Made by a program: the position numbers and the translations under genes. Shown piece by piece: positions 16,701 through 26,147 of a stretch of DNA of 64,000 bases. The stretch is from Streptomyces nojiriensis (lineage in GTDB: Bacteria; Actinomycetota; Actinomycetes; Streptomycetales; Streptomycetaceae). Positions within the stretch are counted from its first letter, which is position 1; each line of letters starts with the position of its first letter. The stretch is taken from NCBI RefSeq assembly GCF_017639205.1, contig NZ_CP071139.1, forward strand, positions 186,001-250,000, read 5' to 3'. The notes under the pieces were generated by a model, which was not told the origin of the DNA, did not search any database, and saw nothing but the letters and a program-made list of their open reading frames with translations.

Positions 16701-17344
16701 GAACGCGTTCCTCTCAGCCGGCGCGAGCCGGGGGGGCACCGCCGCGGAACGGCCACGCGCATGCCCCGGTCCCATTGTGGGACCGCCCGCCACCCAGCGC
16801 AGTCCAACCGGGACCGGGGACGCGGTACAGGACCGGGGGCGCGGTGCGGGACCGGGGACGCGGTGCGGGACCGGGGACGCGGTGCGCCGGGCGCGGGGCG
16901 GACCGCCTCCACCGCGTCACGGGACATGCCGGCCGGTCGCACCGCACCGTCCCCCGGCCCGTGTTTCGGCGGCGGAGGACCATCCGCCGAACGCGCCGGC
17001 CCGCACCACGCCCTCGCCGTCCGCCGCCGGGCCGAACACCCTGCGCCATCCCTGCGTGTGCGTGACCGGCGACGCGACGGATCCGCGGACACCCCCGTAC
17101 GCGGTCCCGGTTCCCGCGGCGTGATGCCGTGCACGAAGACCACGCCGTGCCGCCGGCCGTCCTCCCGGCCCGCACACCACCGGATGCCGGATGCCGTTTC
17201 CGCCCGGCACGCCCGGTGCCGCCGCCCGGTGCCGGCCGGCGATCACACCGGCCGGCGGGTGCGGCAGGGCCGCGTCGGCCGGGCTCCGTCCCGGTGACCG
17301 CCCGCCTCGCCGGACCTTGGGGAAGACGGCGGTGGCCGCGGACG
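16701..17344. other. Intergenic region with a 19-bp tandem repeat, no supported gene
   Basis: About 640 bp. Positions 16810-16884 hold four copies of a GGGACCGGGGACGCGGTGC unit. A minus-strand frame around 16930-17100 (containing THTQGWRRVFGPAADGEG) has fairly natural composition and may be an old gene relic, but I cannot name it. Confidence 0.45.
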
Positions 17345-17384
17345 CGACGACGCCCGGCCGGGGTGTCCGGGCCGGGCGTCGTCG
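17345..17384 (-). terminator. Terminator of the lytic transglycosylase gene
   Basis: Perfect 15-bp stem (CGACGACGCCCGGCC and its complement) with a 10-nt loop, 37 bp downstream of the transglycosylase stop on the minus strand. Confidence 0.85.
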
Positions 17385-17420
17385 TATGCGTGCTGTGCTG
17401 TGCTGTCCGCTGGTGGCGGC

Positions 17421-17825
17421 TTAGTACCAGTGGTTGGCGGACCAGAAGTTCCAGGCGCCGACCGGGCTGCCGTAGCGGTCGTTCATGTAGTCCAGGCCCC
17501 ACTTGATCTGGGTGGCCGGGTTGGTCTTCCAGTCCGCACCCGCGGAGGCCATCTTCGAGGCCGGCAGGGCCTGGGCCAGGCCGTAGGCACCGGAAGAGGC
17601 GTTGGTCGCGGTGTAGTCCCAGCCGCTCTCGTGGGAGATGATCTTGTCGAACGCGGCGAACTGGGCCGGGTCCTTGATCATCTGCTGCGCGATCGCCTTG
17701 GCGCTCACCGGGGCCGCCTGGGCGGGAACGGTGGCGAGCATGGAGCCGGCGACGCCCAGGGCGACGACGGAGCCCGCGAGGGCCTTCTTGGAAGCGGCGA
17801 TGCGGCGGATGACGGTGTTGGACAC
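17421..17825 (-). CDS. Secreted SLT-type lytic transglycosylase (short form)
   Basis: 134 residues from GTG 17825 with GGAAGG upstream. Signal peptide with a VPAQAA cleavage region near residue 38. The mature part is a minimal SLT/lysozyme-like domain: IISHESGWDYTATN (catalytic Glu in HESGW), SGAYGLAQALPASKMAS and IKWGLDYMNDRYGSPVGAWNFW. This is the common actinomycete SLT-like protein ending in HWY, involved in peptidoglycan remodelling. It is monocistronic with a sigma-70-like promoter upstream and a strong terminator downstream. The leader contains hairpins (for example 17878-17894), but I could not match it to a known riboswitch. Confidence 0.92.
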   Translation of the reverse strand: MSNTVIRRIAASKKALAGSVVALGVAGSMLATVPAQAAPVSAKAIAQQMIKDPAQFAAFDKIISHESGWDYTATNASSGAYGLAQALPASKMASAGADWKTNPATQIKWGLDYMNDRYGSPVGAWNFWSANHWY

Positions 17826-17953
17826 GGATTGACCTTCCACAGGGAAACAAGGGCGGTCGCAGGCATGCCGAAGACATGCGTGAGCCACTCACGCGGTGGA
17901 GAGGGGTTCGTCGGCGGCGGGTGAAGTACCCCTGCCGCCTGGCGACTCATCCA

Positions 17954-17982
17954 GTTCTACAGACGGCCCGACCCCCTGGCAA
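17954..17982 (-). promoter_or_regulatory. Candidate HrdB-type promoter for the transglycosylase gene
   Basis: Minus-strand TTGCCA, 17-bp spacer, TAGAAC. This predicts a 5' leader of about 120 nt containing the hairpins GGCGGC...GCCGCC near 17925 and GCGTGAG-TGG-CTCACGC at 17878-17894. Confidence 0.6.
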
Positions 17983-18605
17983 CGACCCTGGTTACTAAGC
18001 GCCCTCGCAGCCGGACACCAGCCGCCCCCCGCCGGTGCCGGAGGGATCCGTGCAGGTGGAGGCCACCACCAGGGGCCGGTACAGGACCTGCAGGGGCTAC
18101 TACCCCGGCTCGTATGTGACGTGGGCCCTATGGGGCGGGTCACCCCCCAGACGCCCGGATCTCACCGGCTGTCACCAGCCGTACCCCCTTCCGGGACCGC
18201 CGGCCGCCGGCCGGAACCGCCCCAGAGGCCGGGAAAGCCGCCGGCCCAGGACCGGAACCGCCCCGCAGGCCGGGAAAAGGGGGCGGGCCGCAGGCCCGGC
18301 ACGGCCGGAGCGGGCCGTGCCCGTACCCGGCACGGCCGCAGGGGCAGTGCACCGCCCGGAACGGGCCGGAGAGTCCGGCCCGGTACGGCCGTACCGCGCC
18401 GGGCCCCTCCCCCGTCACGGTCCGCCCGCCCCGCCCCGCCCGTCCGCGTCCGTCCGGGTCCGTCCGGGTCCGTCCGGGTCCGTCCGGGTCCGTCCGGGTC
18501 CGTCCGCGTCCATGTGGGCGAAACCGTGGGCGAAACGCTGCCCGCCATGCCTGCGGGGGGCCATGGTCTCCTCACCGACACCGGCCCGGAGAAGGGAACG
18601 AGACA
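17983..18605. other. Intergenic region between the transglycosylase and a secreted protein
   Basis: About 620 bp, dominated by GGCCGG-type low-complexity sequence and a 10-bp tandem repeat. No gene is supported on either strand. Confidence 0.45.
18441..18510. repeat. Tandem repeat, seven copies of CGTCCGGGTC
   Basis: Seven consecutive 10-bp units; the first and last carry a G to C change (CGTCCGCGTC). It lies about 100 bp upstream of a secreted-protein gene. Confidence 0.9.
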
Positions 18606-19067
18606 TTGCTGCTGAGGCGTACGGGAACGGTCCTGGGCGCGGCCGCGCTGGGCGTGCTGACCGTGCTGGCGGTCCCGGCCGGCGCCCGCGCCCCGGCGGT
18701 CGCCTGCGGCGGGGGCACCTCCACCGGCCGGGTGGCCGTCAACGGCTGCATCAGCGCCGAGCGGGGATCGGCCGGCCGGTTCCCCACACGGGAGATCACG
18801 GCGCACATCAGGGCACGCAACACCGGAACGAGGGGGGTGGACGTCTCCTACGAGGCGTTCTTCCGTGTCGTCGACGGCGGCCACTGGGAGAAAGTGGGCA
18901 GCGGCCGCACCCATGTGCGGGCGGGCGAGTCCGTGGGCCCCCTCGAGGTGGGGAGCACTACACGGGTGTGCGGCCCGGTGAAGGTGGAGATCCGGGTCCA
19001 CGCCCGGGCCGCCGGCGCCGCCTGGAGCGGCTGGTCCCCCGCGGCAACAAAGCAATGCCAGACCTGA
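18606..19067 (+). CDS. Secreted hypothetical protein
   Basis: 153 residues from TTG 18606 with AAGGGA 10 nt upstream. Clear signal peptide (LLRRTGTVLGAAALGVLTVLAVPAGARA). The mature part has four Cys residues that could form two disulfides (ACGGG, NGCIS, RVCGP, KQCQT) and alternates polar and hydrophobic residues like a small beta-sandwich. I do not recognise a named family. Immediately downstream lies a large degenerate repeat field. Confidence 0.75.
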   Translation: MLLRRTGTVLGAAALGVLTVLAVPAGARAPAVACGGGTSTGRVAVNGCISAERGSAGRFPTREITAHIRARNTGTRGVDVSYEAFFRVVDGGHWEKVGSGRTHVRAGESVGPLEVGSTTRVCGPVKVEIRVHARAAGAAWSGWSPAATKQCQT

Positions 19068-19084
19068 GCCCCCCCACCCCCCAA

Positions 19085-19850
19085 AGCCACCGCCCAAAAC
19101 CACAAGCCCAGCCCATCGACCATCGACCATCGACCGTGGACCGTGGCCAGCCGGCCATGGGCGGTAGGCGATCGGCCCTGGCTCGCCCGCATTGAGCCGC
19201 CCGCCGCGGCCGTCGGCCATGTCCGGTGGCCGTGGGCCGTGGCCCGTCGGGCCTGGCCGGGTAGGCCGTGGCCCGTCGGGCCTGGCCGGGTAGGCCGTGG
19301 CCGGGTAGGCCGTGACCGGTAGGTGGCGGCCGGCGGGTGGTGGGCCGCAAGCCCGTCGGCCGTGGGACGTGGCCGGGCCACGGACCGTGGGCGGTAGGCC
19401 GTGGGCCGTCGGGCGTGGCCGGTGGCCCGTCGGGCGTGGGCCGTCGGGCGTGGCCGGTGGCCCGTCGGGCGTGGGCCGCAGCCCGTCGGCCGTCGGCCGT
19501 GACCGGTGGGTGGTGGGCCGCAGCCCGTCGGCCGTGGGACGTGGCCGGGCCACGGACCGTGGGCGGTAGGCCGTGGGCCCTGGACGGCGGGTGGTAGGCC
19601 CCGCAGGCCGTGAACGGCAGACGGCAGGCGGTAGGTGGTGGGCCGTGGCTCGCCCGCATTGGCCGCCCGCCGCGGCCGTCGGCCATGGCCGGTGGGCGGT
19701 AGGCCCTGGACGGTGGGTGGTGGGCCCTGCATGCCGTGAACGGCAGACGGTAGGCGGTGGGCCGTCGGCGTGGGCGGTGAACCGTGGACGGTGACCCATC
19801 GGCCGGCGGGGCGGGGGGCCGTGGTGGGGCGGTGGTTGCTGTCCGCCGTG
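19085..19850. repeat. Degenerate minisatellite-like repeat field
   Basis: About 750 bp built almost wholly from GGCCGTGG, CCCGTCGG and GGCGGTAGG words in mixed order. It contains an exact 57-bp direct repeat (19351-19407 and 19523-19579), a pair of about 47 bp near 19190 and 19650, and another near 19605 and 19735. One minus frame is open throughout with a PTAHGPRPTGH-type repeat, but it has no RBS and reads into the neighbouring gene, so I treat it as non-coding. Confidence 0.8.
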
Positions 19851-19853
19851 GTG

Positions 19854-20276
19854 TCAGGGGGACGGCGGCGTCCAGGCCGGATCGCGGCCGCTCAGGCCGA
19901 TGGCCCGCTCCAGCAGCGGGGCGCCCTCCGGCACGGACACGACCGCACCGAAGATGCCCCCGCCGCGGCCCGCGTCCTGCGCAGCCTCCCGCAGGAACCC
20001 GTACGAAGCACGCAGCGCGGCCGGGTCGGGGACGTACTCCAGGCCGGTGGCCCGGGCCAGATCCCATCCGTGGACCACCAGCTCGTCGGCGGCCACCACG
20101 GCAGCGACGGACCCGGGCAGGTCCACACCGCCCGCACGGGTCATGCCGCTCCAGGCCGCCGGGTCCCGCCAGGCCTCGGCCAGCTCACCCAGGACCCCGG
20201 GCAGCTCCTCACGCCAGCACGCAGGCAGGACCGGCACGGCCGTGCCGGGCGGCGTGCCGGTCCGGGCGGTGATCAC
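19854..20276 (-). pseudogene. C-terminal part of a TIGR03086/maleylpyruvate isomerase-like protein
   Basis: The C-terminal 125 residues match this mycothiol-associated DinB-like family very well: ELVVHGWDLARATG, then VPEGAPLLERAIGLSGRDPA and WTPPSP at the end. The usual N-terminal half, with the PTPC and GHL(V) metal-binding motifs, is absent, and upstream the frame runs into the next gene. A GTG at 20276 is the last plausible start and has no good RBS. It is best read as a truncated relic, though a short expressed version cannot be excluded. Confidence 0.6.
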
Positions 20277-20365
20277 CGCCCGCGAGTCCACCAGCGGCCG
20301 AACGACGGGGAGCGGGGCGACGTCCTCGCCCGAGGCCGCAGCGGCTGTGGTCCGGCACGTCCGGG

Positions 20366-21070
20366 TCAGGATGCGGCGGGCGTGTAGTGGTCGGCGTACG
20401 ACCGGAGGCGGGGAGGGAGCGGGCTGTCGGCGCCTGCGGAGTTCGCCTGCATCCACAGCTCGTTCTCCACGACGAAGCGGTACGCGAACTCCTCGAAGGT
20501 GTCGGCGCACCGCACCAGCGAGGAGGCCACCGCAGCTCGGACCTCCTCAGCCGGCTCCCCCTCCGCCCACCAGCCGGCGGACTCCAGTTCCACATGCGAG
20601 AAGACCACGAACGCCTCGCCGGACGGCCGCAGGTACAGATACCAGATGACGCAGTCCTGCTGGTCGCGCAGGAACCGTACGAGACGGGCGCCCTCCTCGA
20701 CCGGGCTGTGCAGCGGACCGGAGAGGTGGCTCCAGCACGCTGTCACCGAGACCTCGTCGAAGACGCGGCAGAGGTGCTCGCTACCGTAGAAGGCGGCGAA
20801 GCCCTCGGGGAGCGCCAGTCCGGCCTCGGCCAGTTCCTGCTCCGTGGCCGCGAGATGCTCCGTGTGCCCGGATCGCGGCCCGCCCGCCCCGTCCAGCCAG
20901 TCGAACCCGTCATCCAGGTGCACGGCCTCCAGAGGCGGCAGGCTTTCCACGGGGTACACCTCGTAGGTGGAAGCGCACGGCCGCAAGCTCCCCAGGTCCG
21001 TGGCGCACCAGCCGGTGGGGAAAGGGACGGCCGCGACGTCGACTGCGGGTTGGGAGATGGAAGCGGACAT
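20366..21070 (-). CDS. Hypothetical protein, possibly SUKH (SMI1/KNR4)-like
   Basis: 234 residues, ATG 21070 with GAAGGG 7 nt upstream. Soluble and acidic, Trp-rich. The segment ATEQELAEAGLALPEGFAAF resembles the start of SMI1/KNR4 domains, and a later Val/Tyr-rich stretch (DQQDCVIWYLYLRP) would be a core strand. If it is a SUKH protein it could be an immunity protein to a polymorphic toxin, but no toxin is adjacent. The alternative is simply an unknown Streptomyces family. Confidence 0.7.
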   Translation of the reverse strand: MSASISQPAVDVAAVPFPTGWCATDLGSLRPCASTYEVYPVESLPPLEAVHLDDGFDWLDGAGGPRSGHTEHLAATEQELAEAGLALPEGFAAFYGSEHLCRVFDEVSVTACWSHLSGPLHSPVEEGARLVRFLRDQQDCVIWYLYLRPSGEAFVVFSHVELESAGWWAEGEPAEEVRAAVASSLVRCADTFEEFAYRFVVENELWMQANSAGADSPLPPRLRSYADHYTPAAS

Positions 21071-21777
21071 GGAGAACCCTTCAGACTGTGCTTGGTTCAG
21101 CGGTATGCCCTCATCCTCGCGCCCACCACTGACAACGGCTGGCTTCGGCGCCCGGACCTGCGTGCCTCTGGCGCCACGGCTGCCGTGACGTCCGTGACGC
21201 TGAGCCTCCTAGTTGCGGGGCGGTTACCGTTACAGGCTCCATGGACGCCGGTTCGCACTGCTCAGGGCGGGGAGGGGCGGTATCTGCGGCCGGTTACCGG
21301 TAACCGTGTGGATCCTTGCCTGGTGTGACGTTCCGATGTCGCTGACCGTTTCGATCTGCTGCCGTCGCCCGCTGGCAGCCGCATGGAAGAAGCCACCCGG
21401 CCGCGCGCCGGTGGCCTCTTTGTCTCTCGGCTGTAGGGGCGCAGCGTCCGCAGAGCCTCCACCCCAGGGACGACTTTGGCCTGCGGTGATGCTCTTAACC
21501 GGGGGCGGGGGCTGCGGACGCTGCGGACACTGTCGGATGCTGGCCACTTCGCTTAGTGTCCGCACGATCGATGCAGGTCAGAGGGGGGTGATGGCGCCCG
21601 GCGGACACTGTGTGAGCTGGTCGTCTCCCGCGCCCCCTTGGAAGGCACCGCTCTCCCCCGTGGCCGGTCTACTGGCAGCGGGCGGGTTGTTCGCCGGTCC
21701 GGGGCCGTCGCGCACGCCGGTGCCGCGGCGTCCCCGAAGACACGCCGCGGCACAGGCCGACGCTGGGGGGCTCGGGC
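21071..21777. other. Intergenic region with palindrome and dispersed short repeats
   Basis: Holds a perfect 16-bp palindrome (listed separately), the word GCGGACACT at 21523 and 21601 and inverted at 21555, and a 13-bp inverted pair GCAGCGTCCGCAG/CTGCGGACGCTGC at 21441 and 21512. No gene is convincing on either strand. Confidence 0.5.
21291..21306. promoter_or_regulatory. Perfect 16-bp palindrome CGGTTACCGGTAACCG
   Basis: A self-complementary sequence with an imperfect partner, GCGGTTACCGTTAC, about 70 bp upstream (21220). The form fits a dimeric repressor operator. It lies 220 bp upstream of the SUKH-like gene and 480 bp from the small gene at 21778-21984, so the regulated promoter is unclear. 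Confidence 0.45.
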
Positions 21778-21984
21778 CTAACTCAGGTAGAAGACGTCGA
21801 ACCTTCCGTCGGGCCGGGGGGCGATGGTCGCCTCGCCCGCGCCCTGGGGCGGGTTGATGTTGAGGAAGTGCGCTGCGAGCTCCGCGTTCGGCTGGATGCT
21901 GACCTGCCAGGTCTTCGTCCCCGCGTCGCCCGCCATCGCCAACGACTTCTTGAGCTCCGCGTCAGCGGCGCTGATCTGGGTCAT
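21778..21984 (-). CDS. Small hypothetical protein
   Basis: 68 residues, ATG 21984 preceded by GAAGGAG, a strong RBS. Sequence MTQISAADAELKKSLAMAGD continues into a Trp-containing beta region and ends RFDVFYLS. No Cys and no signal peptide. Not recognised. The strong ribosome site and codon use support it as a real gene. Confidence 0.65.
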   Translation of the reverse strand: MTQISAADAELKKSLAMAGDAGTKTWQVSIQPNAELAAHFLNINPPQGAGEATIAPRPDGRFDVFYLS

Positions 21985-22299
21985 GGCCTGCTCCTTCGCA
22001 TGGTGGCCGAGAGCGCCGCCCCGACCGGGCGGCAGCTGGAAGCTAGCACCGGAATCGGCCGAAAGCGCGGCGCACAAGCGGCGGCCAGGTGGCGTTCCGC
22101 CGGGCGGCCTACAGCGGGGACGGGCCGGGCGCGCGGGCCCGCCGCCGGCCTCCGCCCGCACGCGCCCCGCCCGTGGTCGATCCGCCCTCGCCACCGTGGA
22201 CCGGATGCTGACCGCCCAGCAGGACGCCGCCGACCAGGTCGGCCTGCGAGCCATCGGCCGCCGGGTGTGGGGGTAGCGGGGCCGGCCCCTCTCCTCGGC
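21985..22299. other. Intergenic/decayed sequence
   Basis: No intact gene. A plus-strand segment at 22190-22276 (ATVDRMLTAQQDAADQVGLR) may be the upstream part of the pseudogene that follows, closed by a stop at 22274-22276. Confidence 0.4.
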
Positions 22300-22560
22300 C
22301 GCCGGCCCGCACTGGCTCCAAGTGGTCCGCGCCGAGGCCGGCACCGAGGGCTACGCCTACCGGGCCGAGCTGTACGCCTTCGCCCCCAACCCGATCGTCT
22401 CCCGCGCCCCGTCCTCGACGAGGACCCGGGCCTCCCCGAGCGGTGGTGGAAGGAGATGGCGGCCGCCCTGGACGCCCTCGCTGACGTCCCGCCACCGGCG
22501 GACCGCGAGGCCGTACACGAGGAGTGCAACGAGCCTCAGTTCAGCCGGGGTGAAGCTCCA
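22300..22560 (+). pseudogene. Frameshifted gene fragment of unknown family
   Basis: Two adjacent frames give a continuous protein-like reading: HWLQVVRAEAGTEGYAYRAE plus LYAFAPNPIVSR in one, then PVLDEDPGLPERWWKEMAAA plus LDALADVPPPADREAVHEE in the next. The switch is near 22410. No start codon or complete domain survives. I cannot name the family. Confidence 0.5.
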
Positions 22561-22833
22561 GCCACCAGGGGCACCACCGGACTCCGGAGGCGTCTGAACG
22601 GCAGCAACAGCGGATCCACTCCGTCTCACCGCCCGACTGTCATTACGTTCTGCGATCTTTGGCCTCAGTCGCAGAAGGTGCGCCCACGCGATGCGGAGGG
22701 CCGACAGTCGGCGAGTACCCATCTCACCCTGAGCAAAGCAGAGCGCTCTTCGGACGGATGCTGTGGTGCGGCAACAGCTCACGGAATTGATCAGCCGAGA
22801 AATCGGGCCAGTCCTGAGTCGGGTGGCGCTCAA

Positions 22834-23583
22834 GTGAACAAAGGGGATGGCTTCCAGGCCATCCCCCTGCTGTTCGAGGCTCCTTCTCCTGACAACACAG
22901 ACAACTGGGCTGAAATCTACGCCATGGTATGGGATTCTATTGCAATGATTCCTCGCAGGACTCTAGCTTTTGTGATCTTAGCGATGGCCCTGCTGTCAGC
23001 GCTTCTGGTCTTGGTGTTCAGACTCATCGACAACCGCGCACAAGCCTTCAGCGCGGCGTCGGTGCTGATTTCCGGAATCGCCCTGACCGGCGTTGTGGTC
23101 TCGCTCACGTTTCAAGCGCAGCAGACAAAGGCTGCCAGAGATGAACGGGACAGGTCTACCCATAGGCAGATGATCTATCTAACGATGGGAGATCGGGCCC
23201 TGGCGGAATGCCTGGAACCGCCAAACACTCCAATGCCATTCGAGCGGTATCGGCAGATCATTTTCGCCAATCTGATCATGGGTAGATGGTATGCCGCGTA
23301 TCAACTGGGAGACGTGGATGATTCCATGCTCAGGTATACGCTTGAGCGGCATTTTCGCGGCGAGATAGGAAGAGCGCATTGGGAATATGGCGGACACGAC
23401 TGGCTTCGCGGCGCCATAGGAGGGCGGAGGCGAAGAGCTGCGGCGTTCGCCGACCTAGTCGAGGAGAGCTACCAAGCCGCTGTCAACGCAGGACCTGCAG
23501 TGCCAGCAGCTGACTACTTCACCGACGCGGGCACCGACCTTGGACCCCCAGAGCTCACAACAGATGACAGTCGGTCGGAATGA
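22834..23583 (+). CDS. DUF6082-family membrane protein
   Basis: 249 residues from GTG 22834; ATG 22924 is an alternative start with similarly weak RBS support. Two hydrophobic segments (around residues 45-65 and 75-97, the second SVLISGIALTGVVVSLTFQA) precede a cytosolic domain with the family pattern QTKAARDERDRSTHRQMIYL and FANLIMGRWYAAYQLGDVDD. The function of DUF6082 proteins is unknown; they are numerous in Streptomyces and often near regulators. GC content is visibly lower than in the flanking DNA, suggesting separate ancestry. Confidence 0.78.
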   Translation: MNKGDGFQAIPLLFEAPSPDNTDNWAEIYAMVWDSIAMIPRRTLAFVILAMALLSALLVLVFRLIDNRAQAFSAASVLISGIALTGVVVSLTFQAQQTKAARDERDRSTHRQMIYLTMGDRALAECLEPPNTPMPFERYRQIIFANLIMGRWYAAYQLGDVDDSMLRYTLERHFRGEIGRAHWEYGGHDWLRGAIGGRRRRAAAFADLVEESYQAAVNAGPAVPAADYFTDAGTDLGPPELTTDDSRSE

Positions 23584-23771
23584 GGCATCACGAGCCCTGT
23601 CGGCGAACTGGGCGGTCACAGCTGTTCGCCCGGCATCACCGTATCTGCCTGGTAAACCGAGCATGCCTCTTCCTGAGCGTGGGACGGCAGGACTGAACCA
23701 GCACGGGCCCCTGAAACAGGTAGCCGCGTCCCAGACATCACCAACATGCCTGAACACCCGTCGGATGGCCG

Positions 23772-24290
23772 TCAGGCAGTTGCTGAACTCCGGCATGGCT
23801 CACGTGCCAGATGACGTTGCGGTGGAACCGGTCGGCGACCTGCAGAGCGTCTGGGGCACCGTCGTGCTCCCTCGGCATAGGCGCTGGCCCGGTCCCGGCA
23901 GATGACCTCCACGCCGGGGTGGCGAATCAGCCAGGCGGCCAGCGGCCCGGCCTCTCGGGTAGGGAGCACGTCGACCACGCGATGGTCTTCGACGATGGTC
24001 AAGATCGTGGAGTAGGTCTGGCCGCGGCGGATAGCGAAGTCGTCCACGCCCAGCACGCACGGAGTGCCGAACTGAGGATCGGGCAATGCCATGACCCTCC
24101 GTAACAAGGTCATCCGGCCGGCTCCAAGCCCAGCTGGGCTGCCAGCTGCGAGAACGGCTCGGCGAACGTCGGCGCGGGCAGTCCGCCGACCCGCAGATGA
24201 AGTGCCGAACCGTCAGCAGGATCACAAAGCCCTGTTCAGCGAGCGGAAGGTCATTCAGCCTGCGCTGGTATCGCGTGATGGGCCCGGAGC
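23772..24290 (-). pseudogene. ISL3-family transposase remnant
   Basis: Starting near 24290, one frame reads RYQRRLNDLPLAEQGFVILL and the zinc-binding region [10 protein letters not shown]. After a frameshift another reads [20 protein letters not shown], then [16 protein letters not shown], the first catalytic region of ISL3 transposases. Both the N-terminal part and the C-terminal two thirds are missing, and no terminal repeats were found. Confidence 0.8.
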
Positions 24291-24487
24291 ACCTCCACAC
24301 CCTGGGCACCCGCATGGGCCTGGCGCGTTGGCGTACGGCGGCGGGCGAACCGGCCCGCGCGGCGACCGAACTCACCGAGCTGCTGGCCGACGAGGAGGAA
24401 CTCCTCGGCCCGAACCAGCCCGCCCTCCCGGCCACCCGCGCCGCCCTCGCGGACGCCTTGGACGCGGCCCCCAGGACACCACCTGAC
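24269..24487 (+). pseudogene. C-terminal fragment of a tetratricopeptide-repeat protein
   Basis: MGPEHLHTLGTRMGLARWRT and LADEEELLGPNQPALPATRA are the typical LGPDHPxTLxTR repeats of Streptomyces TPR proteins. The fragment abuts the ISL3 remnant in opposite orientation, consistent with IS-mediated truncation, and runs out 27 bp before the end of the convergent lipoprotein gene. Confidence 0.7.
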
Positions 24488-24513
24488 CTGCGGGGCAGCC
24501 GCGCTGCGCCCGG

Positions 24514-25236
24514 TCAGAGGGTGTCGAACGAGTCGCGTGCGGTGAAGTGGTAGAGCCCGACCCTCGGCTTGGCGACGGTACCCGTGGTGGCGAGCGGCAG
24601 GCTGACGCCGTCGGCGTTCGGCATGTGGCTCGGGTCGGCCAGGATGTTGATCTCGTCGGCCACGGGACCGCCGCCGCCCGAGGGGTTGAGGTCCACCGCC
24701 GCGTACGTGGTCGCCCCGGGCCGCACCGGGTGCGCCGGCGCGCCGCCCAGACCCTCGGGCGGCGTGGCCTGGATGCCGAGGGCGGAGCCTTTGGCACTGA
24801 AGCCGACGGCGGGGTGGAAGTCGAGGCCGCACGTGGTGGAACCGTTGTTGGTCACCGTGACGACCCGGACGGTCGCCGGGAAGCCCTGCGGCGAGGTGAC
24901 CTTGACGGTGAGGTTGCTGGCGGAACAGGGGTGGGTGTAGGCGTAGGCGTCCTCGGTGGTCGCGTCGGCGCTGTACGTCGCCTTCCCGTTGCCGTCGGGG
25001 CCCGTTGGCGTCGGGCCGGCGGCGCCCGCCGGATCGCCGGTGCCGCTCGGACCGGCCGCCGTCGGAGTCGCCGACGCCGTACCGGAAGCGGCCGGGGTGC
25101 CGGAAGCCGCCGACGTGCCCGTGCCGGCCGTTGGCGCCTTGAGATCCCCGTCCGTGCCGCCCCCGCAGCCGGTCAGTGCCAGGACGAACCCGACGGCGGT
25201 GGCAAGGGCCGCGGCACGGCTTGGGTGGATGCGCAT
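24514..25236 (-). CDS. DUF4232-domain lipoprotein
   Basis: 240 residues, ATG 25236. Lipobox LALTGC with Cys24. A Thr/Ala/Pro/Gly linker (residues 30-85) precedes a beta-rich domain starting PCSASNLTVKVT and continuing VTNNGSTTCGLDFHPAVGFS, the DUF4232 pattern with its conserved Cys pair. Exported and membrane-anchored; function unknown. These proteins are very common in Streptomyces. Monocistronic. The RBS (GGGGAC) is weak. Confidence 0.85.
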   Translation of the reverse strand: MRIHPSRAAALATAVGFVLALTGCGGGTDGDLKAPTAGTGTSAASGTPAASGTASATPTAAGPSGTGDPAGAAGPTPTGPDGNGKATYSADATTEDAYAYTHPCSASNLTVKVTSPQGFPATVRVVTVTNNGSTTCGLDFHPAVGFSAKGSALGIQATPPEGLGGAPAHPVRPGATTYAAVDLNPSGGGGPVADEINILADPSHMPNADGVSLPLATTGTVAKPRVGLYHFTARDSFDTL

Positions 25237-25793
25237 GGTGTCCCCGTTTCTTACGTTCGGACGGAAGCTGCCCGAACGGCAAACAGTATGATCTAGGCGG
25301 TCCGGTGGGCGGGGAGCGACACCGTACGCCCGGCGCCCCCGGGCGACCAACGGCCCACCGAACCGACCGCAGGGCCAATTCCCGGACCGACCGTCGGACG
25401 AATCACCGTACCGACCTCCGCACCACCCTCCGGGCAAAGCGACTTCGGCAAACCCAAGGCACTGAGGTGCCCCGCGCTCACCTCCACTGCAGAGCACCCG
25501 CCGTCGATGTCTCCGGTGGTACACCCGATGTGTCTGCTGCTTGACGACTACCTCCGTACTCAGCGGACCGAGCGCCTCAGCCTGGCCACACGAGACGGGT
25601 GACAGCCGACAGGAATCTCGCACCGGACTCCGGGAGCAGCGCCGCAGGCCGGACATGCCACCTCGTGAGTGTGCCTCTTCCCTGGCCGCTGCCCTGGTAC
25701 GAGGGCCGCTTCGCGGTCGACTCCGGCCCCCGATGCCTTGTCAGCGGGGCGGCCGGTCTCGGATGGAGGTCCGTCGAGGCCGGCACGCGTCTT
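25237..25793. other. Intergenic region, nothing recognised
   Basis: About 550 bp with repeated ACCGACC words near 25330-25420. A palindromic TGGTACACCCGATGTGTC patch at 25518 is not striking. No supported gene. Confidence 0.4.
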
Positions 25794-26147
25794 CTATGAC
25801 TCGACGAGCTCCCGCTCTCGGGTATTGAGGACGCTGTCGGCCTCGTCCGCTGCCTTCAGCAGTCTGCGCACCGAATCCCGCATCACCTCACGCCCCAGCG
25901 ACCGGCGCCCGGTCGGGAGCCGCCGCAGTGACGACAGCAGAGCACGTACACGCTCCGCTGCCCGCCGGGCCCGCTCAGCCTCCTGCTGAGCTGCCAGGAT
26001 TTCCTCCTGCCGCTCCTGTGCATCCGCGGCCAGCAGCGCGCTGGCCCGCTCGGCGATCACGGTCTCGGCCGCCATGCGGTCATGGCCCGCAGTCCCGTTG
26101 GCCATCACCAGCAGGTGGCCGACCGCCACCAGGTTCCACGCCGCCAT
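25794..26147 (-). CDS. Hypothetical coiled-coil protein
   Basis: 117 residues from ATG 26147, start uncertain (Met15 and Met25 are alternatives; no strong RBS before any). Residues 28-75 are Ala/Glu/Gln/Arg-rich with heptad character (AERASALLAADAQERQEEIL, then AAQQEAERARRAAERVRAL), so a long helix is likely. No family recognised. Confidence 0.5.
   Translation of the reverse strand: MAAWNLVAVGHLLVMANGTAGHDRMAAETVIAERASALLAADAQERQEEILAAQQEAERARRAAERVRALLSSLRRLPTGRRSLGREVMRDSVRRLLKAADEADSVLNTRERELVES

Noticed and set aside
17826..17950. c-di-AMP (ydaO) riboswitch in the transglycosylase leader
   Set aside because: Such riboswitches precede cell-wall hydrolases in Streptomyces, so I looked, but the short leader lacks the conserved blocks as I know them. 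An Rfam/Infernal search would settle it.
18162..19799. 545-codon minus-strand repeat protein
   Set aside because: Its open state follows from the GGCCGTGG repeat words; no RBS, and it overlaps a better-supported secreted protein.
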